Assembly: GCA_003480725.1 (NCBI GenBank)
Contig: QUJQ01000004.1
Location: 1-64,000 of the forward strand
Direction of reading: 5' to 3'
Origin: Clostridiaceae bacterium AM27-36LB
GTDB taxonomy: Bacteria > Bacillota > Clostridia > Lachnospirales > Lachnospiraceae
DNA length: 64,000 nucleotides
Part shown: piece after piece, positions 55,305 through 64,000 of the stretch
How the letters are laid out: each line of letters begins with the position of its first letter
How positions within the stretch are numbered: the stretch's first letter is position 1
Program-made: the position numbers and the translations under genes
Notes under the pieces: generated by a model
Seen by the model: the letters and a program-made list of their open reading frames with translations, nothing else
Databases searched by the model: none
What the model was told of the DNA's origin: nothing

Positions 55305-56240
55305 CTGGACAACGAATTTTCATATGAAGATAAACTTCTGACAAAAGTCGCCTGGTATTATTATATAGAAGGATATACGCAGCAGGAAATTGGAGAATAT
55401 CTCAGTATTCCCCGATTGCGAGTCAATCGTCTCCTTGATAAAGCACGAAAAGCTGGCATTATCCAATTTTCTGTACGCGAAGGTGATTCCAAGCGAATGA
55501 TTGTCGAGAGAGAGCTGATCACCCAGTTTGGTCTGAAAGATGCTTTTGTAGTTCCTTCTCCATTGAACGAACAGGATATCAATGAAAGTGTTGCCCAGGC
55601 AGCTGCCATGTATATTCATGAGCGCCTGGAAAAAACCGGTTATATTAACATGGGATATGGAGATACTTCCAGTCGAATCCTGAATCATCTGGCAAACATC
55701 TGTGAATTTCCGGTTAATGTGGTTTCCTTGACCGGTGGTGTAAATTATTACCTGCCAAATACCAGATCCAATATTTTCAACGCTAAGCTGTATCTGACTC
55801 CGGCACCGCTTCTCATGGCCTCGGAAGATATTGTCAAAGCCATGGAACAGGAACCAAGCGTTAAGCAGATCCGGCATATGGCAACATTGGCTCAGATGTC
55901 TATTGTAGGTATTGGCGGTGTAGACTCCAATGCAACGCTTCTCACAAACGGAACTCTGAATCACAGCGATGTTCTTCTGCTTTCCATGCAAGGTGCCGTG
56001 GGTGATATGTTGTGTCATTTTATTGATAAAGATGGAAATGTGATCCAGTCTTCCCTGGAACGCAGACTGATGAGCACACCATTGGAGCAGTTAAAGGAAA
56101 TGAACAACTCCATCGGAGTTGCCGGCGGCAGCACCAAATCCGAAGCGATCCTCGCCGCACTGAAAGGTAATTATCTGGATGTGCTGATCACTGACGAAAC
56201 AACTGCCACCAATGTATTGCGGCTGAAAAATCAAGAATAG
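55305..56240 (+). CDS. lsrR: AI-2 responsive regulator LsrR (SorC/DeoR type), non-canonical start
   Basis: A 311-residue transcription factor: N-terminal helix-turn-helix (YTQQEIGEYLSIPRLRVNRLLDKARKAG) and a SorC sugar-phosphate binding domain (INMGYGDTSSRILNHL, VVSLTGGVNYY, GVAGGSTKSEAILAALKGNYLDVLITDE). LsrR represses lsr genes until phospho-AI-2 binds. The coding start is odd: AAAGGAGGGG (55287-55296) is followed by ATT (55302) and CTG (55305), with no in-frame ATG, GTG or TTG nearby. CTG 55305 before Asp-Asn-Glu fits best. An in-frame TTG at 55254 has no binding site. Confidence 0.9.
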   Translation: MDNEFSYEDKLLTKVAWYYYIEGYTQQEIGEYLSIPRLRVNRLLDKARKAGIIQFSVREGDSKRMIVERELITQFGLKDAFVVPSPLNEQDINESVAQAAAMYIHERLEKTGYINMGYGDTSSRILNHLANICEFPVNVVSLTGGVNYYLPNTRSNIFNAKLYLTPAPLLMASEDIVKAMEQEPSVKQIRHMATLAQMSIVGIGGVDSNATLLTNGTLNHSDVLLLSMQGAVGDMLCHFIDKDGNVIQSSLERRLMSTPLEQLKEMNNSIGVAGGSTKSEAILAALKGNYLDVLITDETTATNVLRLKNQE

Positions 56241-56268
56241 AGGTTTCATTATAATAAGGAGGGTTATT

Positions 56269-57834
56269 ATGTCACAACAGTATTTAATGGCAATCGACGC
56301 CGGTACCGGCAGTGTCCGCGCCGTGATCTTCTCTCTGGACGGTGAACAGACCGGATGTGTACAGAGAGAATGGGAGCACAAAGAAGATCCCCGCTATCCA
56401 GGCAGTATGGATTTTGACTGGGTACATAACTGGGATCTTGCAAGAGAATGTGTACAGGGTGTACTGAAAGAGACCGACATTGATCCGGCACAGATCGCCG
56501 CTGTATCCACTACCTGTATGCGAGAGGGTATCGTCCTCTATGATAAGGATGGTAATGAAATCTGGGCATGTGCCAATGTAGATGCCAGAAGTGACGATGA
56601 GGTAGGTCGTCTGATCCGTATGTATCCGGGTCTCGAAGAAGAGATCTATCAGAAGAGCGGTCAGACCTATGCTCTGGGCGCATTGCCCCGTCTTCTCTGG
56701 GTCAAAGATAAAATGCCGGAAGTATATGAAAAAACAGCAGAGATCGGCATGTTCAATGACTGGCTGATTCGCAAGCTGACCGGTGTAGAAGCCATCGAGC
56801 CAAGTAATGGTTCTACCACAGGTATCTTCGATCTACAGAGCAGAGCATGGGATCCGAGCATCGCCGAAAAATGCGGCCTGCGCGGAGATATCTTCCCACC
56901 GGTAGCCGAGCCTGGAACGATCATTGCAAAAGTAAGTGCCAAAGGTGCTGCAGATACTGGTCTGAAAGAAGGTACTCCAGTTGTCGTTGGTGGCGGTGAC
57001 TGCCAGCTTGGTACCATCGGTGTTGGCGCCACACAGCCGGGTCAGGCTGCTGTCTTCGGCGGAAGTTTCTGGCAGTATGAATTCAATACCGCCAATGGTG
57101 CAACCGATCCGCAGTGCCGGGTACGTGTAAACTGTCACGCTGTACCAGGTGTATGGCAGTATGAAGCACTGGCTTTCAAACCAGGTCTTGTTATGAGATG
57201 GTTCCGTGATGGTTTCTGCCAGTACGAAAAAGAAAAGGCTGCTGTCGAGGGAACAGATCCTTATAACCTGATGAACAAGGAAGCAGAAAAGATCCCGGCC
57301 GGAAGCTATGGTATGGTCTGTGCATTCAGTGATATCATGAACTTCATCAACTGGAAGCATGCTGCTCCTACCTTTACGAATTTTGAACTTGATCCGACAA
57401 AATTCAACCGTTATACCTTCTATCGTGCAATTCTTGAGAATACCGCATTGTTAGTAAAAGGTCATATGGAACTGGTAAAAGAAGCAACCGGAAATATGCC
57501 GTCCGAGATTATCTTTGCAGGCGGTGCTTCCAAGAGTCCTCTGTGGTCCCAGATCCTTGCTGATGTCCTCGGTATGCCGGTTCGTGTTCCGGTCGTGAAA
57601 GAAGCAACCGCTCTGGGTGCTGCCATCATCGCCGGATACGGTGTAGGTCTTTACAGCAGCATCGAAGAAGGTGCAAAACGTACCGTAAAATGGGATAAAG
57701 TATTTACCCCAAATACAGATAATCGCAAAGTATATGATGACCTGTATGAGACATGGAAAAAAGTCTATGCAGCACAGCTCAAACTTGTTAACGATGGTGT
57801 TACCAAACCAATGTGGGTTGCACCTGGATTATAA
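56269..57834 (+). CDS. lsrK: autoinducer-2 kinase LsrK
   Basis: A 521-residue FGGY-family kinase that phosphorylates AI-2 after uptake, trapping it and creating the LsrR ligand. The N-terminal phosphate-1 motif is AIDAGTGSVRAVIF; CMREGIVLYDKDG and VVGGGDCQLGTIGVG follow; the adenosine motif is IIFAGGASKSPLWSQILADVLGMPV. Length and context match LsrK. AGGAGG precedes ATG 56269. It is 28 bases after lsrR. Confidence 0.95.
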   Translation: MSQQYLMAIDAGTGSVRAVIFSLDGEQTGCVQREWEHKEDPRYPGSMDFDWVHNWDLARECVQGVLKETDIDPAQIAAVSTTCMREGIVLYDKDGNEIWACANVDARSDDEVGRLIRMYPGLEEEIYQKSGQTYALGALPRLLWVKDKMPEVYEKTAEIGMFNDWLIRKLTGVEAIEPSNGSTTGIFDLQSRAWDPSIAEKCGLRGDIFPPVAEPGTIIAKVSAKGAADTGLKEGTPVVVGGGDCQLGTIGVGATQPGQAAVFGGSFWQYEFNTANGATDPQCRVRVNCHAVPGVWQYEALAFKPGLVMRWFRDGFCQYEKEKAAVEGTDPYNLMNKEAEKIPAGSYGMVCAFSDIMNFINWKHAAPTFTNFELDPTKFNRYTFYRAILENTALLVKGHMELVKEATGNMPSEIIFAGGASKSPLWSQILADVLGMPVRVPVVKEATALGAAIIAGYGVGLYSSIEEGAKRTVKWDKVFTPNTDNRKVYDDLYETWKKVYAAQLKLVNDGVTKPMWVAPGL

Positions 57835-57875
57835 ATCTAAGTTTTAAAGTGTAAGGATGAAAGGAGAGTAACAAC

Positions 57876-58226
57876 ATGTATATTGTTGATGAAAAAGACA
57901 GGGAGTATAGATTTGGTGACAGTGGTCCTAAATATCTTATGAAAGGACCGCGCATGAATTTTGCACTTGTTCAGTTTATGCCTGGACAGGATTTCAAAGC
58001 TCATTATCATAATGTAATGGAAGAAAATTTCTACATTCTGGAAGGCGAGATTGATATTGTTGTTGACGGTGTAGTTAATCATATGTATCCAGGGCAGATG
58101 ATCCATATCGAGCCAGGTGAAGTACATTACTGCAAAAACAGTTATGACAAACCGATCAAGATGATTTCTACGCTGGCACCATTCCAGGAAGTTGATAAAG
58201 TTGAAGTAGAAAATTATACTTATTAA
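57876..58226 (+). CDS. small cupin domain protein of the lsr locus
   Basis: A 116-residue single-domain cupin. Metal-ligand motifs are AHYHNVMEENFYILEGE (two His and one Glu of cupin motif 1) and PGQMIHIEPGEVHYC (His of motif 2). It sits 41 bases after lsrK behind AAAGGAG and before a terminator. lsrG, which processes phospho-AI-2 ahead of LsrF, is missing from the locus, so a small metal-binding isomerase in this place is a candidate functional replacement. That is inference; cupins have many roles. Confidence 0.85.
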   Translation: MYIVDEKDREYRFGDSGPKYLMKGPRMNFALVQFMPGQDFKAHYHNVMEENFYILEGEIDIVVDGVVNHMYPGQMIHIEPGEVHYCKNSYDKPIKMISTLAPFQEVDKVEVENYTY

Positions 58227-58253
58227 TTCTGCCATTTTTAATTTTTCCAAAGC

Positions 58254-58292
58254 AAGAGCCGGACTCTTTTATGAGCCTGGCTCTTACTTTTT
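58254..58292 (+). terminator. terminator of lsrR-lsrK-cupin
   Basis: AAGAGCC (58254-58260) pairs with GGCTCTT (58279-58285), with inner GACTC/GAGcC pairing, followed by ACTTTTTTC. Confidence 0.75.
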
Positions 58293-58300
58293 TCTTCACA

Positions 58301-58337
58301 TATAAAGGCGGTCTGTGAATCATCTCACAGACCGCCT
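58301..58337 (-). terminator. terminator of gdhA
   Basis: AGGCGGTCTGTGA (58306-58318) / TCACAGACCGCCT (58325-58337), followed on the minus strand by TTTATA. Confidence 0.82.
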
Positions 58338-58387
58338 CTGTTATTTTCTGTTATGAGTATCGCTCCATTGCATTTTAAATATTCAGA

Positions 58388-59788
<1,401 letters not shown>

Positions 59789-59847
59789 TCAGGTTTTGCA
59801 ATATTTTTTAGACAGATAACGAAAAAATGAAAAATTTTTAGTCTGGA

Positions 59848-61272
59848 TTATTCTGTAAGTTGCAAATAACTGCTGACGCAATACAGGATCTGACCATTAT
59901 ATTCCACTCTCGACCAGCCCACATCAGAAACACCAGTCCGTACCACAACCTCACCATTGTGAAGCTGTGCGATTACTTCTGAAGGTTCTTCCACGCTTGG
60001 ACGATTCCTCAGATTAGTCACATCCTTGGCGGTTACATTTTCACTGACTCTGGTAAATTGCGTTTTAAATCCATCATCCGGTTCTTTCACTGGTGTCTGA
60101 TAAGCCAGATCTGCAGTCAGATAGCTGGATACTGCATACAGTTTTTCTCCGTTGTATTCTACACGGGACCAGCCATTATTACCAATTCCAGTACGCAATG
60201 CGGTCTCCCCATTCTTCAAGGTCGCCACCACATTGCTGTCATCTCCCTGATCCATGGTACTGCGAAGATTCGTAGTGTCTTTGGAAGTCACCTGCTCACT
60301 GACCTCATCGAACTTCACTCCTACTTCCGGATCAGCCTCCACATGCTGAGCACTTCCTTCCTCCTGTGCCTCTGCGGTCTCACTATAGCCAAAATAAGCT
60401 ACATCCAGATCCACATAGGTGGAAATGCCTGGTACGCTTCCCTGATTGGTATACTGCCACATGGCGAAATTCCCCGGATATTCCGGCACATCCGTCTGCG
60501 CACTGCCATACTGTGCTACCCAGATACGGTATGCCAGCTCCAATGCATCTGTATTCCAAAGAGTATTGTTCACCAGCTCATTTCTGGCTGCATAGAACAT
60601 TCCTGTGTAACCATTTGCCTCTGCTTTCTTCAGAAATGCATCTGCGATAGCCGAGCGTTCGTCAACAGAGAGCCCATACTGCCGACTGGAGCTGTTCTGA
60701 AAGCCTTCACAGTTATATGCCACCGGATAGGTAATCGGATATCCTGCCAGCAAATCACTCATCCACTGTGCTTCTTCCTCCGCTTCTGCTGTGGTTACGG
60801 CTGTAGAGAAAAAGTACGCACCCAGTTGAATTCCATTGGCATTCGCTTCCTGCAGGTTATACCGTGCGCAGGCATCTTCCAGGATCTCTCCACTGCCAAG
60901 CGACCGATAACCACAACGGATCATAGCGAATTCCACACCCGAATCCGCCACCTGTTTCCAGTCAATCGTTCCCTGAAATTCTGACACATCAATACCAACG
61001 GTTCTCTTATCAGTCTCACTGGCAATCTGCTTTACCGTACTGACGGCTACTTTTTCTCCGTCCTCCTCCGGTTCATATAAGCTCTCCGGATCTTCCTCAT
61101 TCACATCTGTTTCCTGATCAGCCTGCTCACTCTCCGTTCCCGACGATACTGCTTTGCCGCCAATCAGAAGATACGCTGCCAATGCCAGGATCAGCAATGC
61201 CAGTACGGTAATGCCCATCGCAGACAACATAATCTTAAGATTTCTGCTCCCCCGTTTCTTTCTGCCCGGCAT
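59848..61272 (-). CDS. exported GH25 lysozyme-like hydrolase with two SH3 domains
   Basis: A 474-residue envelope protein: a basic N-terminus, one membrane anchor (ITVLALLILALAAYLLIG), an acidic linker, a glycoside hydrolase family 25 domain (TVGIDVSEFQGTIDWKQV to VDLDVAYFGY, about 92-290), and two bacterial SH3 repeats (TNLRSTMDQGDD..., TNLRNRPSVEEP...) that bind peptidoglycan. The catalytic DxE position reads NCE in YPVAYNCEG, so the aspartate is replaced by asparagine while glutamate is kept. It may still cleave or only bind muramyl glycan. It follows the PucR-type regulator by seven bases. Confidence 0.88.
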   Translation of the reverse strand: MPGRKKRGSRNLKIMLSAMGITVLALLILALAAYLLIGGKAVSSGTESEQADQETDVNEEDPESLYEPEEDGEKVAVSTVKQIASETDKRTVGIDVSEFQGTIDWKQVADSGVEFAMIRCGYRSLGSGEILEDACARYNLQEANANGIQLGAYFFSTAVTTAEAEEEAQWMSDLLAGYPITYPVAYNCEGFQNSSSRQYGLSVDERSAIADAFLKKAEANGYTGMFYAARNELVNNTLWNTDALELAYRIWVAQYGSAQTDVPEYPGNFAMWQYTNQGSVPGISTYVDLDVAYFGYSETAEAQEEGSAQHVEADPEVGVKFDEVSEQVTSKDTTNLRSTMDQGDDSNVVATLKNGETALRTGIGNNGWSRVEYNGEKLYAVSSYLTADLAYQTPVKEPDDGFKTQFTRVSENVTAKDVTNLRNRPSVEEPSEVIAQLHNGEVVVRTGVSDVGWSRVEYNGQILYCVSSYLQLTE

Positions 61273-61279
61273 CTGTATA

Positions 61280-62362
61280 TCACTCCCGTTTTTCTCTCAG
61301 GTACTTCATATAATCAAATACCATCATGGCTATCTTAAAGGTCATGGCATCCTCAAACTGACGGATATCAAGGCCTATGGTCTTCTGAAGTTTTTCCAGA
61401 CGATAAACCAGTGTATTTCGATGCACAAAGAGTTGACGACTGGTCTCAGACAGATTCAGATCATTTTCCATGAACTGATATACTGTTGTCAGGATCTCCT
61501 CATCCAGCGTAGACGGGTCATAATCGCCAAACACTTCCTTAATAAACATCTCACACAATGGAATCGGAAGCTGATAGATCAGACGTCCAATTCCCAGTTC
61601 CTCGTAAGCAATGACATTTTCATCTGCATAGAAGATCTCTGCCACGTCCAGAGCCATTCTCGCTTCCTTATAAGAACGGGATACCTCTCTCAAAGAAGTA
61701 GCCAGCGTTCCGTAGGATGTACGAATCCTTTTTTTCAGTTCTCTCTGTACAGCATTGGTCAGCACTTCTGCAAATACATGGCTGTACTGTTCTCCATCCT
61801 TATCCTCCAGACGGCGGATCACTGCTACACAATCTTCTTCCATCGATGCGATAAAGTCAGTGTTTCTGATCTCCGGCACAGACTTCAGAATATTCTGGAT
61901 ATCAAATGCTTCGCACTCTTTTCCTTCTACTAAAAATACACCCCAGCGACATTCTGGACCAATGTGCATCTGTCTTGCATAATTGGCAATATCCACCGGC
62001 ATCAGATTATCCAGCAAAAGATTATGAATGAACTGATTCCGGTCTTCTCTGCTGTAACCGATCTCCAGGATTCTCTCCAGCTGACGAACCGCCAGTCTTC
62101 CCATCGGATATGTGTCCTTCTCATCTCCACTTACCGATAAAATGTATCCACTCTCACCATCTCCAACGCGGAACAAATACCGGTTGCCCAGTGCCTGCAT
62201 ATCTGCAGACGAATTACAAAATGTCTGAAACACTTCCTTTTCAGGAGCCATGTTCTCAGCTCCTGCTACACAAGTACAATTCCGGTCGTACAATGCCATA
62301 GGCAGACGCACGATCTCTTTAAAATCTTCCAGGCTCTCCTGGAGTAAACGGTTGGAAATCAT
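61280..62362 (-). CDS. PucR/CdaR-type transcriptional regulator
   Basis: A 360-residue regulator with the PucR C-terminal helix-turn-helix (LNLSETSRQLFVHRNTLVYRLEKLQKTIGLDIR, about 305-340) and a GGDEF-like or sugar-diacid-type central region (LRQLERILEIGYSREDRNQFIHNLLLDN). The N-terminus has two cysteines (NCTCVAG). The ligand is unknown. It is transcribed from a promoter back to back with that of the DUF4317 gene and has a palindrome in its leader, suggesting autoregulation. The GH25 gene follows within seven bases and is likely cotranscribed. Confidence 0.83.
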   Translation of the reverse strand: MISNRLLQESLEDFKEIVRLPMALYDRNCTCVAGAENMAPEKEVFQTFCNSSADMQALGNRYLFRVGDGESGYILSVSGDEKDTYPMGRLAVRQLERILEIGYSREDRNQFIHNLLLDNLMPVDIANYARQMHIGPECRWGVFLVEGKECEAFDIQNILKSVPEIRNTDFIASMEEDCVAVIRRLEDKDGEQYSHVFAEVLTNAVQRELKKRIRTSYGTLATSLREVSRSYKEARMALDVAEIFYADENVIAYEELGIGRLIYQLPIPLCEMFIKEVFGDYDPSTLDEEILTTVYQFMENDLNLSETSRQLFVHRNTLVYRLEKLQKTIGLDIRQFEDAMTFKIAMMVFDYMKYLREKRE

Positions 62363-62390
62363 CTTTTTCCTCCTAACATTTTATCACTTT

Positions 62391-62405
62391 GCACAAACTT
62401 TGTGC
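62391..62405 (-). promoter_or_regulatory. palindrome in the leader of the PucR-type gene
   Basis: GCACAAA-C-TTTGTGC is a perfect 7-1-7 inverted repeat about +9 to +23 from the predicted start. It is a likely operator, possibly for the regulator itself. Confidence 0.5.
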
Positions 62406-62420
62406 TAACAATCCAACTTT

Positions 62421-62449
62421 ATTATAGTAATATTTGAAAACCAAGTCAA
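62421..62449 (-). promoter_or_regulatory. promoter of the PucR-type gene
   Basis: TTGACT (62449-62444) and TATAAT (62426-62421) with a 17-base spacer on the minus strand. Confidence 0.7.
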
Positions 62450-62478
62450 TTGACAAAATGAAATCTCTCTTCCATAAT
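62450..62478 (+). promoter_or_regulatory. promoter of the DUF4317 gene
   Basis: TTGACA (62450-62455) and CATAAT (62473-62478) with a 17-base spacer. Its -35 directly abuts the divergent -35, together forming the palindrome GTCAATTGAC. Confidence 0.68.
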
Positions 62479-62512
62479 AAAATGAAACATTTTAAGAAAA
62501 GCAGGTATTTAT

Positions 62513-63670
62513 ATGAATAAAAAAGAAACCCTTGAGATCAGAAAACAGTTCACCAATGAGAACTGTGCCATCACCCGTATCTGTGGATGCTACGTGGATG
62601 CCGAAAAGCAGATCCGCACGGAATTAAAAGAAGCATTTCTGTCTCTTCCCGAAGAAGAAATCTTCAAATATTATGAGATTTTCAAAAAAACTCTGTCTGG
62701 AACGGTGGGAAAAAATCTTCTGAATATGGAATTTCCCATTGCTCAGGAAATGCCTGACGGAACACAGGCCTGGCTTCTGAAACTTCGTGACAGCAAGCTC
62801 CAGGACGAGATCCTTCTGGAAGAATTTTATGAAAAGATCATTAAAAATTATGCTTACGGGGAAAACTACTATATCATCCTGATCCACGCGTCCTATGACA
62901 TTCCGAAAAAAGCAGAGGACGGCATGGAGATGTTCGATGCTTCCGATGATGTATATGAATATCTCATGTGCAGTATCTGCCCGGTCAAGCTGGACAAGGC
63001 AAGTCTCTGCTACAATGCTGAGAAAAATAATATTGAAGACCGGGAACGCAGCTGGATCGTACAGGCACCGGATGCCGGCTTTCTGTTTCCCGCATTCAAT
63101 GACCGCAACACCGATCTTCACAGCATGCTCTACTATACCCGCAACCCGGAGGTACTGCAGCCTGCTCTGATGGAAGAAGTCTTCGGTTGTCAGACACCGT
63201 TGTCTGCCAAAGGACAGAAAGAGACCTTTCAGGAACTGGTCACGGAAACTCTCGGAAATGCCTGTGATTATGAAACCGTTGTGAGCATCCACGAAAATCT
63301 GAACGAGATCATTGAAGAGAAAAAAGATCAGCCTGAACCGCCGACACTGACCAAACCCGAGGTAAAAAATCTGCTGGCCATCAGCGGTGCTCCAGAAGAA
63401 GTACTGGATCATTTTGAAGAGCAGTTTGATGCAACTGCAGGAAATAAAACGGAATTTCTGGCCACCAACCTGACCAGCACCAAAGCCCTGGAAGTAAAGA
63501 CCCCTGATGTGATCGTCAAAGTCAGCCCGGAAAAGGCAGCTTTACTGGAGACCCGCGTCATCAACGGCCGCTCTTACCTGCTGATCCAGATTGATGACCA
63601 GGTGGAAGTCAATGGTGTTCCAATCCGGCCTGTCACATTTTCCGAACCAGATTCCGAATCAGAAGAATGA
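62513..63670 (+). CDS. DUF4317 family protein
   Basis: A 385-residue cytoplasmic protein matching the DUF4317 family found in Clostridia. It begins MNKKETLEIRKQFTNENCAITRICGCYV, where two cysteines (ICGCY) and the basic helix are typical. No catalytic signature is evident and no membrane segment is present. The C-terminal part (VIVKVSPEKAALLETRVINGRSYLLI) is beta-rich. The ribosome binding site is weak (CAGG). Function unknown. Confidence 0.85.
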   Translation: MNKKETLEIRKQFTNENCAITRICGCYVDAEKQIRTELKEAFLSLPEEEIFKYYEIFKKTLSGTVGKNLLNMEFPIAQEMPDGTQAWLLKLRDSKLQDEILLEEFYEKIIKNYAYGENYYIILIHASYDIPKKAEDGMEMFDASDDVYEYLMCSICPVKLDKASLCYNAEKNNIEDRERSWIVQAPDAGFLFPAFNDRNTDLHSMLYYTRNPEVLQPALMEEVFGCQTPLSAKGQKETFQELVTETLGNACDYETVVSIHENLNEIIEEKKDQPEPPTLTKPEVKNLLAISGAPEEVLDHFEEQFDATAGNKTEFLATNLTSTKALEVKTPDVIVKVSPEKAALLETRVINGRSYLLIQIDDQVEVNGVPIRPVTFSEPDSESEE

Positions 63671-63732
63671 TGTACAATCTGCCAACTGATGCCTCCTGCT
63701 GTCGTCAAACTGTCAAATATTGTTTCTGACTT

Positions 63733-63786
63733 TGATAAATATTTGTCACATAAATGCTTGATACTTTTTTAACAATAGTATATACT
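63733..63786 (+). promoter_or_regulatory. promoter of the D-lactate dehydrogenase gene with upstream palindrome
   Basis: TTGATA (63758-63763) and TATACT (63781-63786) are separated by 17 bases. Upstream, TGAtAAATATTTgTCA (63733-63748) is a 16-bp near-perfect palindrome of a kind similar to Rex redox repressor sites. Rex control of fermentative dehydrogenases is common in Clostridia; the match here is only approximate. Confidence 0.5.
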
Positions 63787-63833
63787 AACCAACAGATAAA
63801 AGCTGAGCATCACATTTCAAGGAGGTATCTGTA

Positions 63834-64000
63834 ATGAAAATTATTTTCTTTGATTCCAAAAGTTATGATAAAGAGTCTTTTACCAAAGAGCTGGTAAATT
63901 ACCCTGACATCGAAGTAAAGTTTCTGAAAACTGAGCTGACACCGTTTACTGCTGAGCTTGCTCATGGCTATGATGCTGTATGTGCATTCGTAAGTGCAGA
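63834..64000 (+). CDS. D-lactate / 2-hydroxyacid dehydrogenase, N-terminal part
   Basis: The first 55 codons of a gene cut by the window edge. ATG 63834 follows AAGGAGG. MKIIFFDSKSYDKESF and ELAHGYDAVCAFVSA match the N-terminal catalytic domain of D-lactate dehydrogenase-type 2-hydroxyacid dehydrogenases, which reduce pyruvate to D-lactate and reoxidise NADH. The NAD-binding and catalytic residues lie beyond the edge, so the exact subfamily is open. Confidence 0.85.
   Translation, partial: MKIIFFDSKSYDKESFTKELVNYPDIEVKFLKTELTPFTAELAHGYDAVCAFVSA

Overview
The window looks like chromosomal DNA of a spore-forming gut Firmicute of the Lachnospiraceae, most likely Blautia or a close relative. The basis is gene content: a spoIIA operon (spoIIAA-spoIIAB-sigF) joined to spoVAA-spoVAB, HPr kinase, type III glutamine synthetase, LL-diaminopimelate aminotransferase, the [FeFe]-hydrogenase maturase HydF, a T-box leader, strong AGGAGG ribosome binding sites, and a complete lsr-type autoinducer-2 locus. 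No sequence search was run, so the genus is an inference. I see no phage, insertion sequence, integrase or CRISPR array.

Layout. 1-1.5 kb: two small membrane proteins, a gene remnant, a folded inverted repeat and tRNA-Leu(UAG). 1.5-7.2 kb (minus): ROK glucokinase, HPr kinase, UvrC, FtsH; pyrG is divergent. 9-14 kb (minus): AlaX-type editing protein, a methyltransferase broken by an amber codon, a ZIP transporter with a metal-regulator-like operator, an Rrf2 regulator and hydF. 14-20 kb: glnN, dapL, a HAD phosphatase and a RhuM-Fic gene broken by an ochre codon. 20-29 kb: a membrane protein, a cysteine-cluster protein, a TetM-like GTPase fused to a YacP/Rae1-type nuclease, a hydrolase, a nitroreductase with an apparent AUU start, and a cstA operon.

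29.5-35.8 kb (minus) is one unit behind a cobalamin riboswitch: a surface lipoprotein carrying a CbiK chelatase domain, two exported proteins of a possibly NEAT-like type, and a BtuFCD-type ABC importer. Together they suggest acquisition of a corrinoid or metalloporphyrin outside the cell. Next come an ABC-F ATPase, the sporulation genes, and a T-box operon (cotH-like, valS, folC, a 47-residue protein, a TPR protein).

48-58 kb is the autoinducer-2 system. lsrA-lsrC-lsrD-lsrB-lsrF and an AEC transporter run on the minus strand. lsrR, lsrK and a small cupin run divergently. The order matches the enterobacterial lsrACDBF operon, but lsrG is absent. A cupin and an AEC transporter occupy the accessory positions, and a GC-rich multibranch RNA-like element lies between lsrB and lsrF. 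The window ends with gdhA, a GH25 lysozyme, a PucR-type regulator, a DUF4317 protein and the start of a D-lactate dehydrogenase gene.

The strongest candidates for undescribed biology are the riboswitch-controlled surface chelatase operon, the GTPase-nuclease fusion, the variant lsr locus with its structured intercistronic element, and the T-box operon that places a CotH-like gene ahead of valS. Two genes carry single in-frame stops where a glutamine codon is expected, and two genes appear to start at non-canonical codons (AUU, CUG).
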